Positions 28,201 through 58,729 of a stretch of 64,000 bases of DNA are shown here, in pieces (position 1 is the stretch's first letter; every line of letters starts with the position of its first letter). The stretch spans positions 124,001 to 188,000 of the forward strand of contig OX345652.1 of NCBI GenBank assembly GCA_947044365.1, read 5' to 3'. Both the position numbers and the translations under genes were made by a program. The notes beneath the pieces are model-generated. The model was given only the letters and a program-made list of their open reading frames with translations, ran no database searches and was not told the DNA's origin. The stretch comes from Petrosia ficiformis (Eukaryota > Porifera > Demospongiae > Haplosclerida > Petrosiidae).

Positions 28201-31200
28201 TTCTTTACCCATATTTGATACTGAAAAAACAAAACAAAAAATGAGTGCTTAATTACTACAAATATTTATTAACTACTTAATAACCAGTTCACATTACTGT
28301 TATCACATAGCATCACATGAAAGTCACCTGACACATACCTGAATACTGTTGAGTAGGCGTTTTCACCATGTCAGTTTGTGTGACTGCTGTTGTGTCCATA
28401 GGTTCTTGTTTAATACCTGAAGACTCCGAATTCATTTCCATTGGTTCTACCTTAGTTATATCAGAAGGAATATCTTTACCAAACCTGTTACCAAGTTTAC
28501 CACTATCTGGTAAAGAACTATTACTATTTGAAAATACTATATCCCGTTTGGAATCTTGAAATATTTGTGTGTTTGTATTGACATCAGAAAAAGGTTGAGA
28601 GAAACTGGAACCAGTTAATCCTTCAGTAGATGAAATTAATGTTTTGAGTACCTGGTCCTTATCAAGTTCTTTAGGTTCAGAGAGAGGAGTGGGAGGTAGA
28701 GGTAATGATGAATGAGATGGTACTACACCATCAGTTGAAGTGGGAGAACCAATTGATGATACTGTAAAATATGATACAGCATCATTACACGACTTGAATA
28801 TACATTATTGTATGTATGGTATGTATATAGTATTACATGTACATGTACATGTGTGTGTTATATGTATGGTACATGTATGTATATATGTGTGTATTACATG
28901 TACATGCATGTATACCATATTACATGTACATGTATGTATACATGTTTATTACATGTATACCATATTACATGTACATGTACATGCATGTATACCATATTAC
29001 ATGTACATGTGCGTATGTGTTTATTACAAGTATGATATGCATCCATATTAGATGTATATGTATGTATATATGTTACATGTATACCATATTAGATGTACAT
29101 GTATGTATACATGTTTATTACATGTATGATATGTATACCATATTACATGTACATGTATGTATATATGTTTATTACATGTATACCATATTACATGTACATG
29201 TACATGTATGTATGTGTGTGTTACATGTATGGTATTACATGTACATGCATGTATACCATATTACATGTACATGTATGTATATATGTTTATTACATGTATA
29301 CCATATTACATGTACACGTACATGTATGTATGTGATTGTTACATGTATGGTATTACATGTACATGCATGTATACCATATTACATGTACATGTATGTATAT
29401 GTGTTTATTATCTGTATACCATATTACATGTACATGTACATGTATGTATGTGTGTGTTACATGTATGGTATAATTACATGTACATGTACATGCATATACA
29501 ATATAATATGTGTTATATACTCACCATTCATGTGGCTTGATCCTGGTGTTAAAGGTGCGTTATTACCCAAACTAACTTCTCCATTAACCATTGGAGCTGT
29601 TAAATAATAAGATAGTTATTATCATTGTTTGGGGATCTCACAATAACTAACCAGTTATTCGTTTCATCTTACGCCTTTCTTCAAGTTCCTTTCGAATTCT
29701 GTAAATCTTTTCAGCTAGCTTTTGATAATAATCCTCCTGTAATGATACATGATGATACTGTATGTGATTGCTAGTTTAACATCAAACATTACACATCATA
29801 TATATCATGTGATAATCATGTGACATAATGGTTCTATCATACAACATTACAATAGCAAGTCTACTCACTCGACTACTTGCTGTTTCAAACATAGCTTTCT
29901 CAACTTTTATTGCATATTGAAATAGACTAGCTACTCTGGAATCCTGCATTGCATTTGGGTCCTGAACAGGGACAGGGTAAATAGCCTCCACACTAGAGAG
30001 AGACACAGTAACACATTGAGGTTAATACATGTACGATATAAACTTACAGTTTCTTTATCAAGTGATTTCTTAAATCTGAATTCACCTCAATATGCCAAGT
30101 TCTTGGAATTCTAAAATAAAGCAAGTGAGATGATACAATACAAGTGTACATAATGTACATGTACACATGTATAATATTACATGTACATGTATATATGCAT
30201 GCTAGTAGATGTACATAATGTACATGTACACATGTATAATATTACATGTACATGTACATATGCATGCTAGTAGATGTACATAATGTATGTACACACGTAT
30301 AATATTACATGTACATGTATATATGCATGCTAGTAGATGTACATAATGTACATGTACACATGTATAATATTACATGTACATGTACATATGCATATTAGTA
30401 GATGTACACAACAGGCAATTGAAATAAGCCTTACTGTTGATTAGGTGGGTAAGGATTAGGTTGTCTAATAGGATCCATCGGTCTCATTCCCATTCCAGGC
30501 TGTCCAGGAGCATGATGACCAGGTCCATACATATTAGGATTAGGATGATGAGGAACTCCTGGGCCAGGAACCATTCTTACCATACCCGGATGTGAGGAAT
30601 ATGGATCCACTGAGGAAGAATGGATATACATGTACATGTATATTAAACACTAAATCTATCTATCTATGTGAGTCATGTGTCTATCTATATATGCATATCT
30701 ATCTTACTATTGTTCATATTTAAGTGGGTAGGTAGATTATGAATACTACCATCCATAGGTGGTCCTACCATACCTCCTGGCATGTTTCTTTCTAATGGAG
30801 GTCGATGCATTGAGGATAGCGGTATACCTGTATTAGTTGGAATCATACCACTCCCTGTGATAGGGACTCCACCAGCCACAGGTTGAATGGGATCTGTAAC
30901 ATAAATAGTTAAGTACATCTGTACTTGTGAATTATGGTAATGTTTACATGTACTTTGTTAACGTATATATATAATATATATGTAATGTACATTTGTAATT
31001 ATATATATATATGGTATAACTAGTGATCACATATATAGCATTATTACCTCTCCTAAGTCCAGGGTTCATGGAAGCTGTTTTTAATGGCAAACAAACTGGA
31101 CAATCAGACAACTGGCAATTCTTCCAATGAAAGATTATTTGTCGTGAAGAAGCACAATGTGGAACTGAGATAAAGATGTTATGAGAGTGAGAAAGCAAAG

Positions 31201-33210
31201 AGAATGGGAGTAGATAATGAGATGATGAGAGAAGAGGATACATGTATAAAAGAACATGTACATGTAGATTGTGTGTATAAGTACTTACAACTACAATCTC
31301 TTCCTGCAGCACACTCTGTCATATGAGTCAATACGTTCTTCATAGTTCGACAATGAGGTAAGGCACATGGTCTGTAATCACCATTAGCCTGCTGTTCCCT
31401 TTCTCTTTGTTGACAACGATGAGCATGGAGTAATAACACTAACTGTTGTTGAATCAATTTTCGTTTTTCCTGTTCATTAGTAGCTGATGTCGATGGTGGT
31501 ACTCCTGGTTGACCAGGCATAGGCTATTGAATGAAACACATGTAATACTTAGTGCATAAATGATTATTCATTATTATTTGGATATTCACTGTATTTGTAG
31601 TACATCTAACGATTGCACATGCAGAAACAAAACATGGGAAATATTTTATGGCTGCAGAGACGTTTCTTGTTGGTGTTCCAGGTTTGTAGATCAGAGAATG
31701 AACAATAAAAACACAAAGGAGGTTGTTGATATAAACATCTATAGTCATTACTTACAGCAAAATGGTGAGGTAATACTTAATATTTCACTAGAAATTAAGT
31801 AATGATAAGCTACATTCAAATAAGGAAAGCAAATATCTGAATACTAAAAAGTAGCATTTGAAAATATGTATTTGTATTAAACATTTACATTGAGCCCTTT
31901 TACCTGTTGAGTCAATACTGTTGATTCGGATCCAGGCATTACTTTGTTTGGTTGCTGTGATATTGTGCCAGGCATAAAATTCATAGAGCTAGGATTAGTT
32001 TGAAAAACATTTGGTTGAAGTTGAGGTCTATCTACAGAATAATCGTGATTCACTGGATGAGGCGGAGAAGCAAATTGTGGGTTATTGGGATATCTGAGTC
32101 CTACTGTCCTCATTCCCATGTTCGGTGGATACTGTACAGGAGTCTGGGAATAAGGAGGCAGTCGTCCATCCATTGGACCTCCAGGAGGTGTGGTCATTAT
32201 TCCACCAATCACATTTGAATTATGAATTGGTGACTGATAGTTACCTCCTGGTAGACTAACAGGATTAGAAGTGAGAGAAGCAGGACTAGAATGGATAGGA
32301 GAAGCAGAAACAGATGGAAGGGTTGGTGTGGGATCACCAGATGTGCTAACTACAGTATTTGGTGGAGGTGTGGCATTAGACATCAACAATGGATTTTGGT
32401 TGGTAATATTTCCCGGTAGAGCAACATTGGTGGGTGGATTTCCAGAGGGGTTCATTACATTGTTAATAGGGGGTGTGGTCAAATTTGAAGTATTGTTTGT
32501 AGAAAGAGGTCCCACATCTAATGACTGATCGATATTATTTGTAGAAGTTCTAAGGAAAGATTCAGTATTGATACTCGTCAATTCATCTGGGAGGTCTAAC
32601 AACTCTGAGAGAATTTCTGTAATTAATTTATAAAGATAATAAATTATTTATTGATAAGTATATACGTGTACTATTACCTACTGAAAGAACTCATCTGATA
32701 TGAATCACAATATCTTTGTATATATTACACAATAACTGAACTATGTGCGTAACATAAACCACACCCACAAATAATATTACTTATACTATATGCTAATACT
32801 ATAATGGATTAGTAAAATACATTTTGTGTATTTTGTAAGTACTGTTTACACGCAAAATCTCTTCAGAGTTGCAAAAGTATCAAAGAAATTAAATGCAATT
32901 AAAATTATTATTATTTACTGTTCATTACATTATGTGAAGAGCAACCAGCTTCACAATCTTCCTTCAAGTAACAATAAATCAACTGATAAGATTTAACAAG
33001 TATCAGTGGACTTGAGCTAATAAAAAGTGTATTTACAGATCCATACATTACTAATATACACAACCATATATATACATTTATACTATACATAACAATGGCA
33101 GCTAGCTAGCAGCCCAGCCCACCAAAATTTTATGGACTCTTACCATCATTAGTAGCCTCTACTTTCATAATCTTTGTAGGTGGAGGACCTTCTATGTTTG
33201 TAGTACTCAT
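22936..33210 (-). CDS. CREBBP: CBP/p300 histone acetyltransferase
   Basis: Nuclear coactivator that acetylates histones. It starts at 33210 with [16 protein letters not shown]; exon 2 holds [13 protein letters not shown], like the CBP nuclear-receptor motif region. In order: TAZ1 (31500-31040, [12 protein letters not shown] then [16 protein letters not shown]); KIX (30120-29690, [13 protein letters not shown] and [16 protein letters not shown]); bromodomain (27990-27290, PDYFQ or equivalent then [20 protein letters not shown]); CH2 RING/PHD (27300-26740); HAT (26700-25500, [44 protein letters not shown]); ZZ (24950-24430); TAZ2 (24390-24070, [15 protein letters not shown] and [13 protein letters not shown]); and a proline/glutamine tail with an NCBD-like helix ([16 protein letters not shown]). 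About 20 exons. It seems shorter than human CBP mainly because linkers and tail are reduced. CBP versus p300 cannot be assigned; invertebrates usually have one gene. Confidence 0.96.
25190..25231. repeat. (ATT)n microsatellite in a CBP intron
   Basis: About 12 tandem ATT units lie between the HAT-region and ZZ-region exons. Confidence 0.85.
27750..27855. repeat. Tandem ACATGTACTGGTATCTAAATG units in a CBP intron
   Basis: About three copies of a 26-34 bp unit built from ACATGTAC octamers plus TGGTATCTAAATG. Confidence 0.85.
28800..29515. repeat. Minisatellite of TTACATGTACATGTATGTATA units in a CBP intron
   Basis: About a dozen units, roughly 55-65 bp, built from TTACATGTACATG, GTATGTATATATGT and TATACCATA blocks. 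Larger groups also repeat, for example GTGTGTTACATGTATGG recurs. Long ORFs here (such as 28837-29607) encode only Met/Tyr/Cys/Ile/His repeats and are repeat artefacts. Confidence 0.93.
30140..30410. repeat. Four tandem ~64-bp units rich in ACATGTAC in a CBP intron
   Basis: The block TAGATGTACATAATGTACATGTACACATG, then TATAATATTACATGTACATGT and ATGCATGCTAG, repeats four times, next to the KIX exons. Confidence 0.9.
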
Positions 33211-33766
33211 TTTAACAGTTTCCCTCTCTGACAAGATGACTAGATCAGACGAAGGCAATCAACATGACACTCACACACATCCACAAACGACAAAACAAAC
33301 TCTTCACGATCGGTAGGCTTTTGGACGAATCCTCTGCCTAGTTTCACTTCAGATTTCTTGTATAGAGGTCTCAAAGCCTTTGAAAGGAAGGCAAATTATC
33401 TTGGACGGGTGTGCAAGTAGAGAGGAGAAGAGACAATGACACCTCCCACAATCCCACAATGACACCGTTGTTGCTGGCGAAATGAATCGATTTCCACAGG
33501 GTATATTACTAAGAGGTATCTACACGTCTACAAGGGCAAACTAACTATAACTGAGGCTGTCAAAGGTTCCTTCAAAGCTCTTAACACTCAACTTCCCGTT
33601 CATCAGAGGGTAGCCATTTTTATTGTGGTTTATTTTAAAGACGAAGGTGATCGGAAACGTATACGGATATAAACTAAAGTGAACGGTTGATACAAACTTG
33701 TTTACTCATATGATCACGTGATCCTGCATACATACAAACAAAATACAAACACAAACACATGAAAAA
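33211..33766. promoter_or_regulatory. Shared promoter of CBP and AMDHD2 with a CACGTG palindrome
   Basis: 556 bp separate the divergent start codons. At 33712-33723 lies the perfect 12-base palindrome GATCACGTGATC, which contains the TCACGTGA E-box bound by MiT/TFE and USF-type bHLH factors. It is 44 bp before the AMDHD2 ATG. The rest holds the 5' leaders of both genes; no TATA box is evident. Function is inferred. Confidence 0.6.
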
Positions 33767-36138
33767 ATGGAAGATCCTAAGCATAAACATGAAATGGGTA
33801 AGAAGAGTGTGCTAGTGTAACCGAAAATATATATATTGGTTTCAGGCAATTTCAAGACGTCAGTTTTATGTGTATGTGTATGTGTATGTATGTCCAAATA
33901 TATGTGACACGTATGTATATATATATATATATGATATATTTGTTTGATATATTTATTTATTTATTATATTTTGTAAACAAATTTATTTCAGATGCGTGTA
34001 ATGATCGCGATGACATACTTATTAAATACAAGAACTGTAGAGTATTAAAGAATGGTGTTTTAAAACATGATGATATTTGGGTTAAAGATGGAAGTATTAT
34101 TGATCCAATGATGGTATTCTATAAAGAGACTAGAATGCCAGATATGACGATTGATTGTAATGGACTGTTAGCATCACCTGGATTCATTGATCTTCAAGTT
34201 AATGGTATTTACACACAAAGCTATTATGTCCACCATGTGTACCTCAATTTATAATACCACTGAAGATGGTACATAATTAAATAGCTACTTACTATACTGG
34301 ATGAAGAATATGTCACAATTATAAACAAATTCATTTCAATTACGTACCAACAATATTGAGACTGTGAGTATATATCATAAAACCGTATTATGCAATGTAC
34401 ATGTATGTACATATAGCATTAAATACATATGTACATACATACATACGTACAACATATACATACATACATATAAACATACATACATGCATACATTCATACA
34501 TACATATCTACATTTACATGGAGTTGGTGTAGTAGTTTGTAACACTACTAGCTAGTGTGGAGTCCACTATTTTACATCGCTAGGGATCTATACCAACAAG
34601 TTTCCATTTGCTCATAATTTAAACTAATAAATATCACTAGCTATCATTGCTATAAGTATACTGTTTGTACATATGTAGGTGCTTTTGGCATCGATTTCTC
34701 ATCTTTCAAGAATACTGAACAAGCCGAACAAGGACTACTAAAAGTTTCTGAAGATCTTTTAAAGTATGGAGTGACATCTTTTTGTCCAACACTAGTAACT
34801 TCATCAAAAGGGTATTACAATAAAGTAAGCAATGATCCCGGTAATAATAATAATTATTATTATTAGTTTATAGATATTACCAGTTATGAAGTTTAGAAAA
34901 GGAGGTCATCATGGAGCATGTATATTAGGTATGTTTACTATATATACATATGTTTGTTTACTTACACACATTCTCTAGGAGTACATGCTGAAGGGCCATT
35001 TATTAATAATGAACGAAAAGGTGCACATGATCATGTACATATTCAGAGCAGTTTATCACCAACAGCAATACTGGACTGCTATGGTTCACTAGAAAATGTT
35101 AGAATAATCACTTTAGCTCCTGAGCTACCAGGAGCCATGGATGTTATAACATGGTTACAAGATCGAGGAGTAGTGATTGCTTTAGGTAAAGTTATGCATG
35201 TATGGAATGGATTGATGAGCAGCAATAATTTATTAAGTAATCTAAGTAGCTTTTTATGATATATGATATTGTATTATATTGTACGTAGGTCATTCAATGG
35301 CTAAGCTAGATACAGCTGAAGAGGCTGTTAGTAAAGGAGCTTCACTCATAACACATCTGTTTAATGCTATGTTACCAGTAAGAAACTGTAATTATACTGC
35401 ATTGACTTGTATCACCACAGTGATGGTTACTAGTCGTAACTGATAATATTTAGTTTCATCACAGGGATCCTGGTATTGTTGGACTTCTCACTAGTTTAAA
35501 ATTCAACAAACAGATTTATTATAGTCTTATATCAGATGGTTGGCACACTCATGAAACTGTTCAGAGGATAGCACAGAAATCAAATCCAGAAGGTCGAGTC
35601 AATAACATTATTAATATATTAGTTGACATTTTTTTGGTATAGGAACTGTTCTTGTAACAGATTCAATGGCAGCCATGGGTTTGTGTGAAGGTACACATAT
35701 GCTTGGTGATATCTCTGTTGAAGTTAAAGGTACTAGAACTTATGTTGCAGGTACAAATTCACTAGCTGGAAGGTAAAGAGTGTAATTATGTAGATAATGT
35801 TTAATTTCAGTTTTATTTACCAGTGTAGCGAAAATGGATGGATGTGTGAGAGAGTTTTTAAGAGCAACTGGTAAATTATTAACTGATAGATAACCTTTAC
35901 TACATGTATCTTAATTTCTCTGTCCATAGCTTGTGGTATCCCTGCTGCTCTTGAGGCAGCCAGTCTTCATCCTGCAATGGTGTTAAACGAAAAAAGGAAA
36001 GGTAGACTATCTGTTGGTTCAGATGCTGATATTGTATTCCTGTCTGAAGAGAATGGACTGACTGTCTGTGCTACTGCTATAGCTGGAAAAATTGTCTGGA
36101 AATCTGAAAACTGTCCTTTAAACATCACCACTTCTTAA
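33767..36138 (+). CDS. AMDHD2: AMDHD2, N-acetylglucosamine-6-phosphate deacetylase
   Basis: Removes the acetyl group from GlcNAc-6-phosphate in amino-sugar catabolism; a metal-dependent amidohydrolase. Ten exons: 33767-33797, 33992-34204, 34679-34824, 34874-34928, 34979-35185, 35289-35377, 35454-35592, 35643-35772, 35824-35870 and 35930-36138, all in frame, about 420 residues like the human enzyme. Key segments: [47 protein letters not shown] (metal-binding Glu), LGHSMAK and THLFNAMLP (metal-binding His), [21 protein letters not shown] (catalytic Asp), [10 protein letters not shown] and GSDADIVFL. It converges with the FAS1 gene, 162 bp between stops. No frameshift or missing catalytic residue was seen. 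Confidence 0.96.
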
Positions 36139-36300
36139 AATTATTACATATTATATACTAAATATTTATATAGTTATAATAGAGATTGATATAATTATAT
36201 AATATTTATTTTGTAAAGTGTTTTATTGACTATAGAATGTTAAAACATGAAGTGTTAATGCTATGAGTTATGCACCTATGTATAATAATAGTGTTGATTA

Positions 36301-36982
36301 TTATTTTCTTTTGCCTTCGTATAAAACCAATGGTTGCATTCCAGAACTAACAAATGGTTCACATTCTCCATAATCAAAACCTGGAGGAAACAGTAGTTCA
36401 TTAATAATGTGAACCACACCATCTGTAGCAGGAATGTTTGGTACAGTGATAGGAATCTCTGAGCTACCAAGAAGGACTTCGCCATTATTTCCTGTTTCAA
36501 TTGGCAAGTGGATTCTAAGGTTAGTGAAAATCCAGTTACGAAGAGCAAGTGATGATAAATATTCTAAACCTTCGACAATATGATAAAGAAGAAGATCGTT
36601 AATAGGATCTCTGTCAAATCGTAGCAAACATTCAAGAAGTTCCATTCCAAAATCATCAAATGCCGCATTTGTAGGTGCAAATATTGTGTGAGGAGATTTT
36701 GAAGCATCCAAGAATTTTGGAATGTCAAGTATTTCTAGTGCTGTGTTAAAAATAGACAAATTCGAACGTTGTGAAAGAATATCGGTGACAGTAAGATTTG
36801 CCATGGGAACGGGTCCATTGATCAAATGAAGGACTCCATTATTTATCATACACGAATCCGGAACAATTATCTGAGATCCACTGATAAACGTATCCTATAG
36901 AATGATAAGATATACTATACATATATTGTACATATTGAAACATATATACATACATACACAAATACATAGTGCATACATACAC

Positions 36983-37015
<33 letters not shown>

Positions 37016-38669
37016 CATACATATTATACATGCATACGTACATACATACACAAACATACATACAAACATACATATATTTATACATACACTCAGAATACAC
37101 TTACTGTGTCCAGTAGTATATACTCACTCTGATGATACCAGTAATTATTATATGAGTATGGATTAGAGTTATAATAATATGGATTATTCACAGTATATGG
37201 AGTCTGGTACAAAAGAGGACGATAATAGTAATGCTCAACAAGTGTTACATATAATGTATTATCAGCCAGAGTCCGAAACTGGCTGGAATGAAATAATCTA
37301 TCCTCAGGAACTTCTTTATCAATGACATGTGATAATACAAAGTTTTTAGCTGTTTCTCGATCCATAGATGTCGGACTGCATGTTGTATGCTCACTACCCT
37401 CTGTGTGTGTGGGATTGCATATGATACCAACACCCATTAGAGCTTCATTAGTTGGAGCAAATATTGTTATTTTACTATCTTCATTGGAAAATAGAGAACT
37501 CAGATTGGCTAGTCGAGTTAGATTTAGAAATTCACTTAGTCCGTGAATTTGTAAGCACTCTAACAAAGTATCTGCCATTGCTATGAAGAGAATACACAAA
37601 TATTATCAGAAAATATCAGAGTAATATAACTGATGTATAACAGACTAATATTATGTACAAGTCCAAAGCAAAGCATGTGGCATTACCAAGACAGTAGTCA
37701 GTTACATACGTTGCTATGTATATATTCCCTACATGCGTATGTACATTATATTAATACTACACAATACACAGTCATGAATGCATATGTACATATATTCGTA
37801 AATTCATACCGACTGGGCAACCATCTGGTTGAGTTTCTTCAGGAATGAAATACAGATGAAATGGATGTTGGGGTGTGTACTGATTAGCTACAGGTCTTGG
37901 CATGAATCCTTCACAACACTCACTCTGTTCTCGTGGATCTAAACGAGTATTATCGGAACACTTCCATCCTGGAACACACTCTAAACTATTAGCATTTGAA
38001 ATATATATGTATTATGTACGTACGTACATACATACATCCATACGTATATGTACGTATACTTACAATATGCAAAGTATGTATGTATATTATATATATGTAT
38101 CGTATGTAGATGGATTGATGAATACTGCATGTATACAAAACATTCTTACCGACAATACCAATAATAGTATTTATAGCGTGTGTTATAAACCCATCCACAG
38201 GATTCTTTATAAATATATTCATAAACATTCACCAGATATGTTCGAGTCACCTGACATACATTAACTCTATAAAGATATATACATAATACATATGTGATAC
38301 TGTATATACGTATGGTTCAATTCAGTGTGATCATTCATACACATATGTACACGTACATGTACAGTTTATATACTCGGTCACATGACTATCACACAAATCA
38401 TCATGATTTGGAATCATGTGCATGTACATATGCATGTACATACAATGTACATGAATTCAATGTGTGAAGTGCATTATTTCATACCCGTATTCATTAGCTG
38501 GTAAAACTGTGGATGCAATATCTACAAGATCCAATGTCCGACATGATCGAGCTAAATATCCAGGTGGAGGGAAACAAGGAGTCCCTGAGGGAGGATTTGA
38601 ATATTTATTCCCTGATGCAGTGCAACTAACAGCAAAACAACATAGAATGAAAACAACTATGGATGACAT
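36301..38669 (-). CDS. Secreted EMI + two-FAS1 protein, periostin/TGFBI-like
   Basis: Exon 1 encodes a signal peptide, MSSIVVFILCCFAVSCTASG (ATG 38669-38667). Exons 2 and 3 form an EMI-type cysteine module: GVNVCQVTRTY, KESCGWVYNTRYKYYY, ECVPGWKC, SECCEGFMPR, then GCPVG. This matches the periostin/TGFBI start GPNVCA...CCPGY...GCP. FAS1 domain 1 (37599-36790) contains ITIFAPTNEAL and SHVIDKEVPEDRLF and ends NNGVLHLINGPV. FAS1 domain 2 (36790-36310) contains HTIFAPTNAAFDDFG, LLYHIVEGLEYL and TDGVVHIINELLFPPG. The exon donor at ACA|gtaagt (about 37095) joins in frame at the acceptor near 36897. A Tyr/Asn-rich insert (VNNPYYYNSNPYSYNN) lies within domain 1. Vertebrate relatives carry four FAS1 domains. 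Likely an extracellular matrix or adhesion protein. Confidence 0.9.
36915..37090. repeat. (CATA)n microsatellite in an intron of the FAS1 gene
   Basis: Runs of ACAT/CATA tetramers fill most of the intron between the two FAS1-domain exons. ORFs across it encode only Tyr/Ile/His/Thr or Met/Tyr/Val/Cys repeats. Confidence 0.9.
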
Positions 38670-38883
38670 TTTGCAATAATATATGTGTAGAGGGCGCCTC
38701 TCATAATGTTTTGCCGTACGGCTGATCTATGAATGTATTATGTGTGTATTATGTGTGTGTGTGTGTGTGTGTGTCTTCATGTTTTGTAAATGTTCTAATT
38801 AACCGTATATAGGCGAATAATAAAAATATATTATAATAATATTTCCTCCCCCTAGTGGAGTAGGAGTTGTATATACAGTAATC
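38670..38883. promoter_or_regulatory. Shared promoter of the FAS1 protein gene and Furry, with a (TG)n tract
   Basis: 214 bp between divergent start codons, containing a TGTG run at about 38740-38775. No TATA box or named factor site was recognised. Confidence 0.5.
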
Positions 38884-56775
<17,892 letters not shown>

Positions 56776-57553
56776 TCTCAAACTGTTTTAATTGTCATTG
56801 GAAGTATTTTTCATTTAAAACATTAATGTTGATTTGTTTTATTTCATATTCTTTTATTATTATACTCAATAGTACCCATTAAACAATACAACTGATTTCT
56901 CCAGTACATACGTATTTTATAAAAATTTAATAAACATTGATTTAGAAATGAGCGAACAATTGTTAGATGACATTGAAATTTGAAGTCAGAAGTTCTATTA
57001 AAAAATTAGGTCCTTTGGCATCCAAAAAAATGTCCATAACTTCATTTCTGGATTGAAAGAATGTTACTCTGCCTAGAGCTGTACCATTTTCATATTCTTT
57101 CATATGTATGTGCGCATGATATTCACTACAATCTTCTCAAGTTTGGCAGTCGTTGAGTGAGCTACATATAATATGTTGCTGGGAACACATGTGCTCTCTA
57201 GCATACACAGTCGCAATTTACAAACCTAACCTGCAGACTATGCAAACTAGGTTTGAACATGTTTAATTAAATCCACAAGTTTAGTTTACAATGCAGGGAG
57301 CATATGGGACATATTACCCTAGTTTTGTAAAGCAAATTATATTGATTACTCTGTAAAGTAAGTAGAAGCTTAAACTGGTTGAATATATCATCTTCAATTG
57401 TTACCAAATAGACTATGATTGCAGACAGTCAGACATCATAGAATCATTATAATACTGTTATAGTATAGTGTATATATACAGAGACTGATAGACTGACTGG
57501 CTTGTATATGTAAGGGGCATAATAGTATCAAGTTCATATAAACTATCAGAAAT
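56776..57553. other. Intergenic: Furry 3' end and upstream region of the ITIH-like gene
   Basis: 778 bp of AT-rich sequence. Furry polyadenylation should fall near the start, where ATTAAA-type signals occur around 56875-56935. A TATATATA run near 57471 lies 83 bp before the next start codon. No other gene is supported. Confidence 0.55.
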
Positions 57554-58413
57554 ATGATTGTATATATTCTTTACGTTATATTCATTTCTCTATGTGAAGG
57601 TATGTTAAATTGAGTCACCATATGTGTTACTGTGACATATATATATTCTCTAGTGACTGCTGCTGATCATGATCCTCCATCACTGATATCATGGACATAT
57701 GATAGCTTTCCATTGTGTTATGATATTAATGTTCCACCTCAGTTCAGTTATAATTTGGTTTCTACTCCATTCTTGTCTGTTAATGGTTTCTTGAATAGTA
57801 GTAGTTCGAAGTATATTACTCAAGTTGGTTTTATCGTTCGGAGTAAAGGAATAGCTGGATTTATGAGGATATTTCGAGGTTGGGTTGATGGAGTGAAGAA
57901 ATACGTAAATGTTGAGAATTTGGGAGAATTCGATTTACAAAATAGCCGTGTTGAGTTTTCTTTACAAAATGGTCAAGCTCATGTGAATTCCGAGGTATCA
58001 CATGATATGTCAGTGTTTAGGTTGTGCTTGCAGGAACCTCTGATTGAAGTACTGATAATGGAAAAGGGAAGATTAATAGTACAATTAATGAATACTAGAA
58101 GTTTAAAGGATATCTCAATTCATGGAATCATGGGTACATGATAATTTATAATGTTCATTTGAATGTGTACATTACATAAATTAATACAGGTCAAGTAATT
58201 GGAGCTCATGTTGATACAACCAAAAAAAATGTAAAAACGGATTCCAGTAAAAGGCTCAGACTCATACCGGTGACAGTTCAGTATGGAAATCTGGATGAGA
58301 AAGAATGCTGGACCATACCTCACGCTAACAGTTTATTAGAAGGGAAAGTACATGAATACATAGTAGATAATATATTAGAAACCAAATTCATTTTCTCACA
58401 ATATAAACAATAA
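57554..58413 (+). CDS. Secreted stand-alone ITIH C-terminal domain protein
   Basis: Three exons, 57554-57599, 57654-58133 and 58190-58413, joined in frame into about 249 residues. Residues 1-19 are a signal peptide (MIVYILYVIFISLC...). The mature chain opens with DHDPPSLISW, which aligns with the DPHFII region of inter-alpha-trypsin inhibitor heavy chains. Then PLCYDINVPP and STPFLSVNGFL match the ITIH segment CFNI...SVNGQLIG; HGIMGQVIGAH and ECWTIPHANSLLEGKVHEYIV match the domain end (GLIGQF and CWFVHNSGKGFIDG). In vertebrates this domain follows VIT and VWA domains, which are absent here. The histidine of DPH is replaced by proline. Likely extracellular; function unknown. Domain assignment is by recognised motifs. 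Confidence 0.75.
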
Positions 58414-58702
58414 AAAAACTATGTAATTATGTGAATATTATTTATGAACTAATAACGTAATAAGTTAAATATTTGAATGTACAGTAAAATGCATGTGATT
58501 CTCAAGCAGTGCATTTGATGACTTAACCAGAACATATAGATGAGAGAGGGTTCAGTCCCAAATACTGAAGCACTAATGTTGGACGCTCCGAGAACTACAG
58601 AATACAGATGCAGTTTTGCAAATGGATGCAATATGGATAATGAAATCCCACTAATATAATTATTATGGTTATGAATAATACTTGTGTAATTCATTATACA
58701 CT

Positions 58703-58726
58703 TGCACTGACTTTTCAGTCAGTGCA
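58703..58726. other. Perfect 10-bp hairpin with TTTC loop
   Basis: TGCACTGACT at 58703-58712 and AGTCAGTGCA at 58717-58726 are exact reverse complements around TTTC. A further partial copy, CAGTGCA, follows at once. It stands between the ITIH-like gene and the candidate promoter; it could act in RNA or be a remnant of a small mobile element. Confidence 0.85.
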
Positions 58727-58729
58727 TCA

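Noticed and set aside
28837..29607. A 256-codon frame in a CBP intron
   Set aside because: It encodes only Met/Tyr/Cys/Ile/His/Thr/Val repeats from ACATGTAC-type DNA, and the other two frames look alike.
31524..31802. Short frames on both strands between CBP exons
   Set aside because: No family match; they lie in a CBP intron between exon 2 and the TAZ1 exon.
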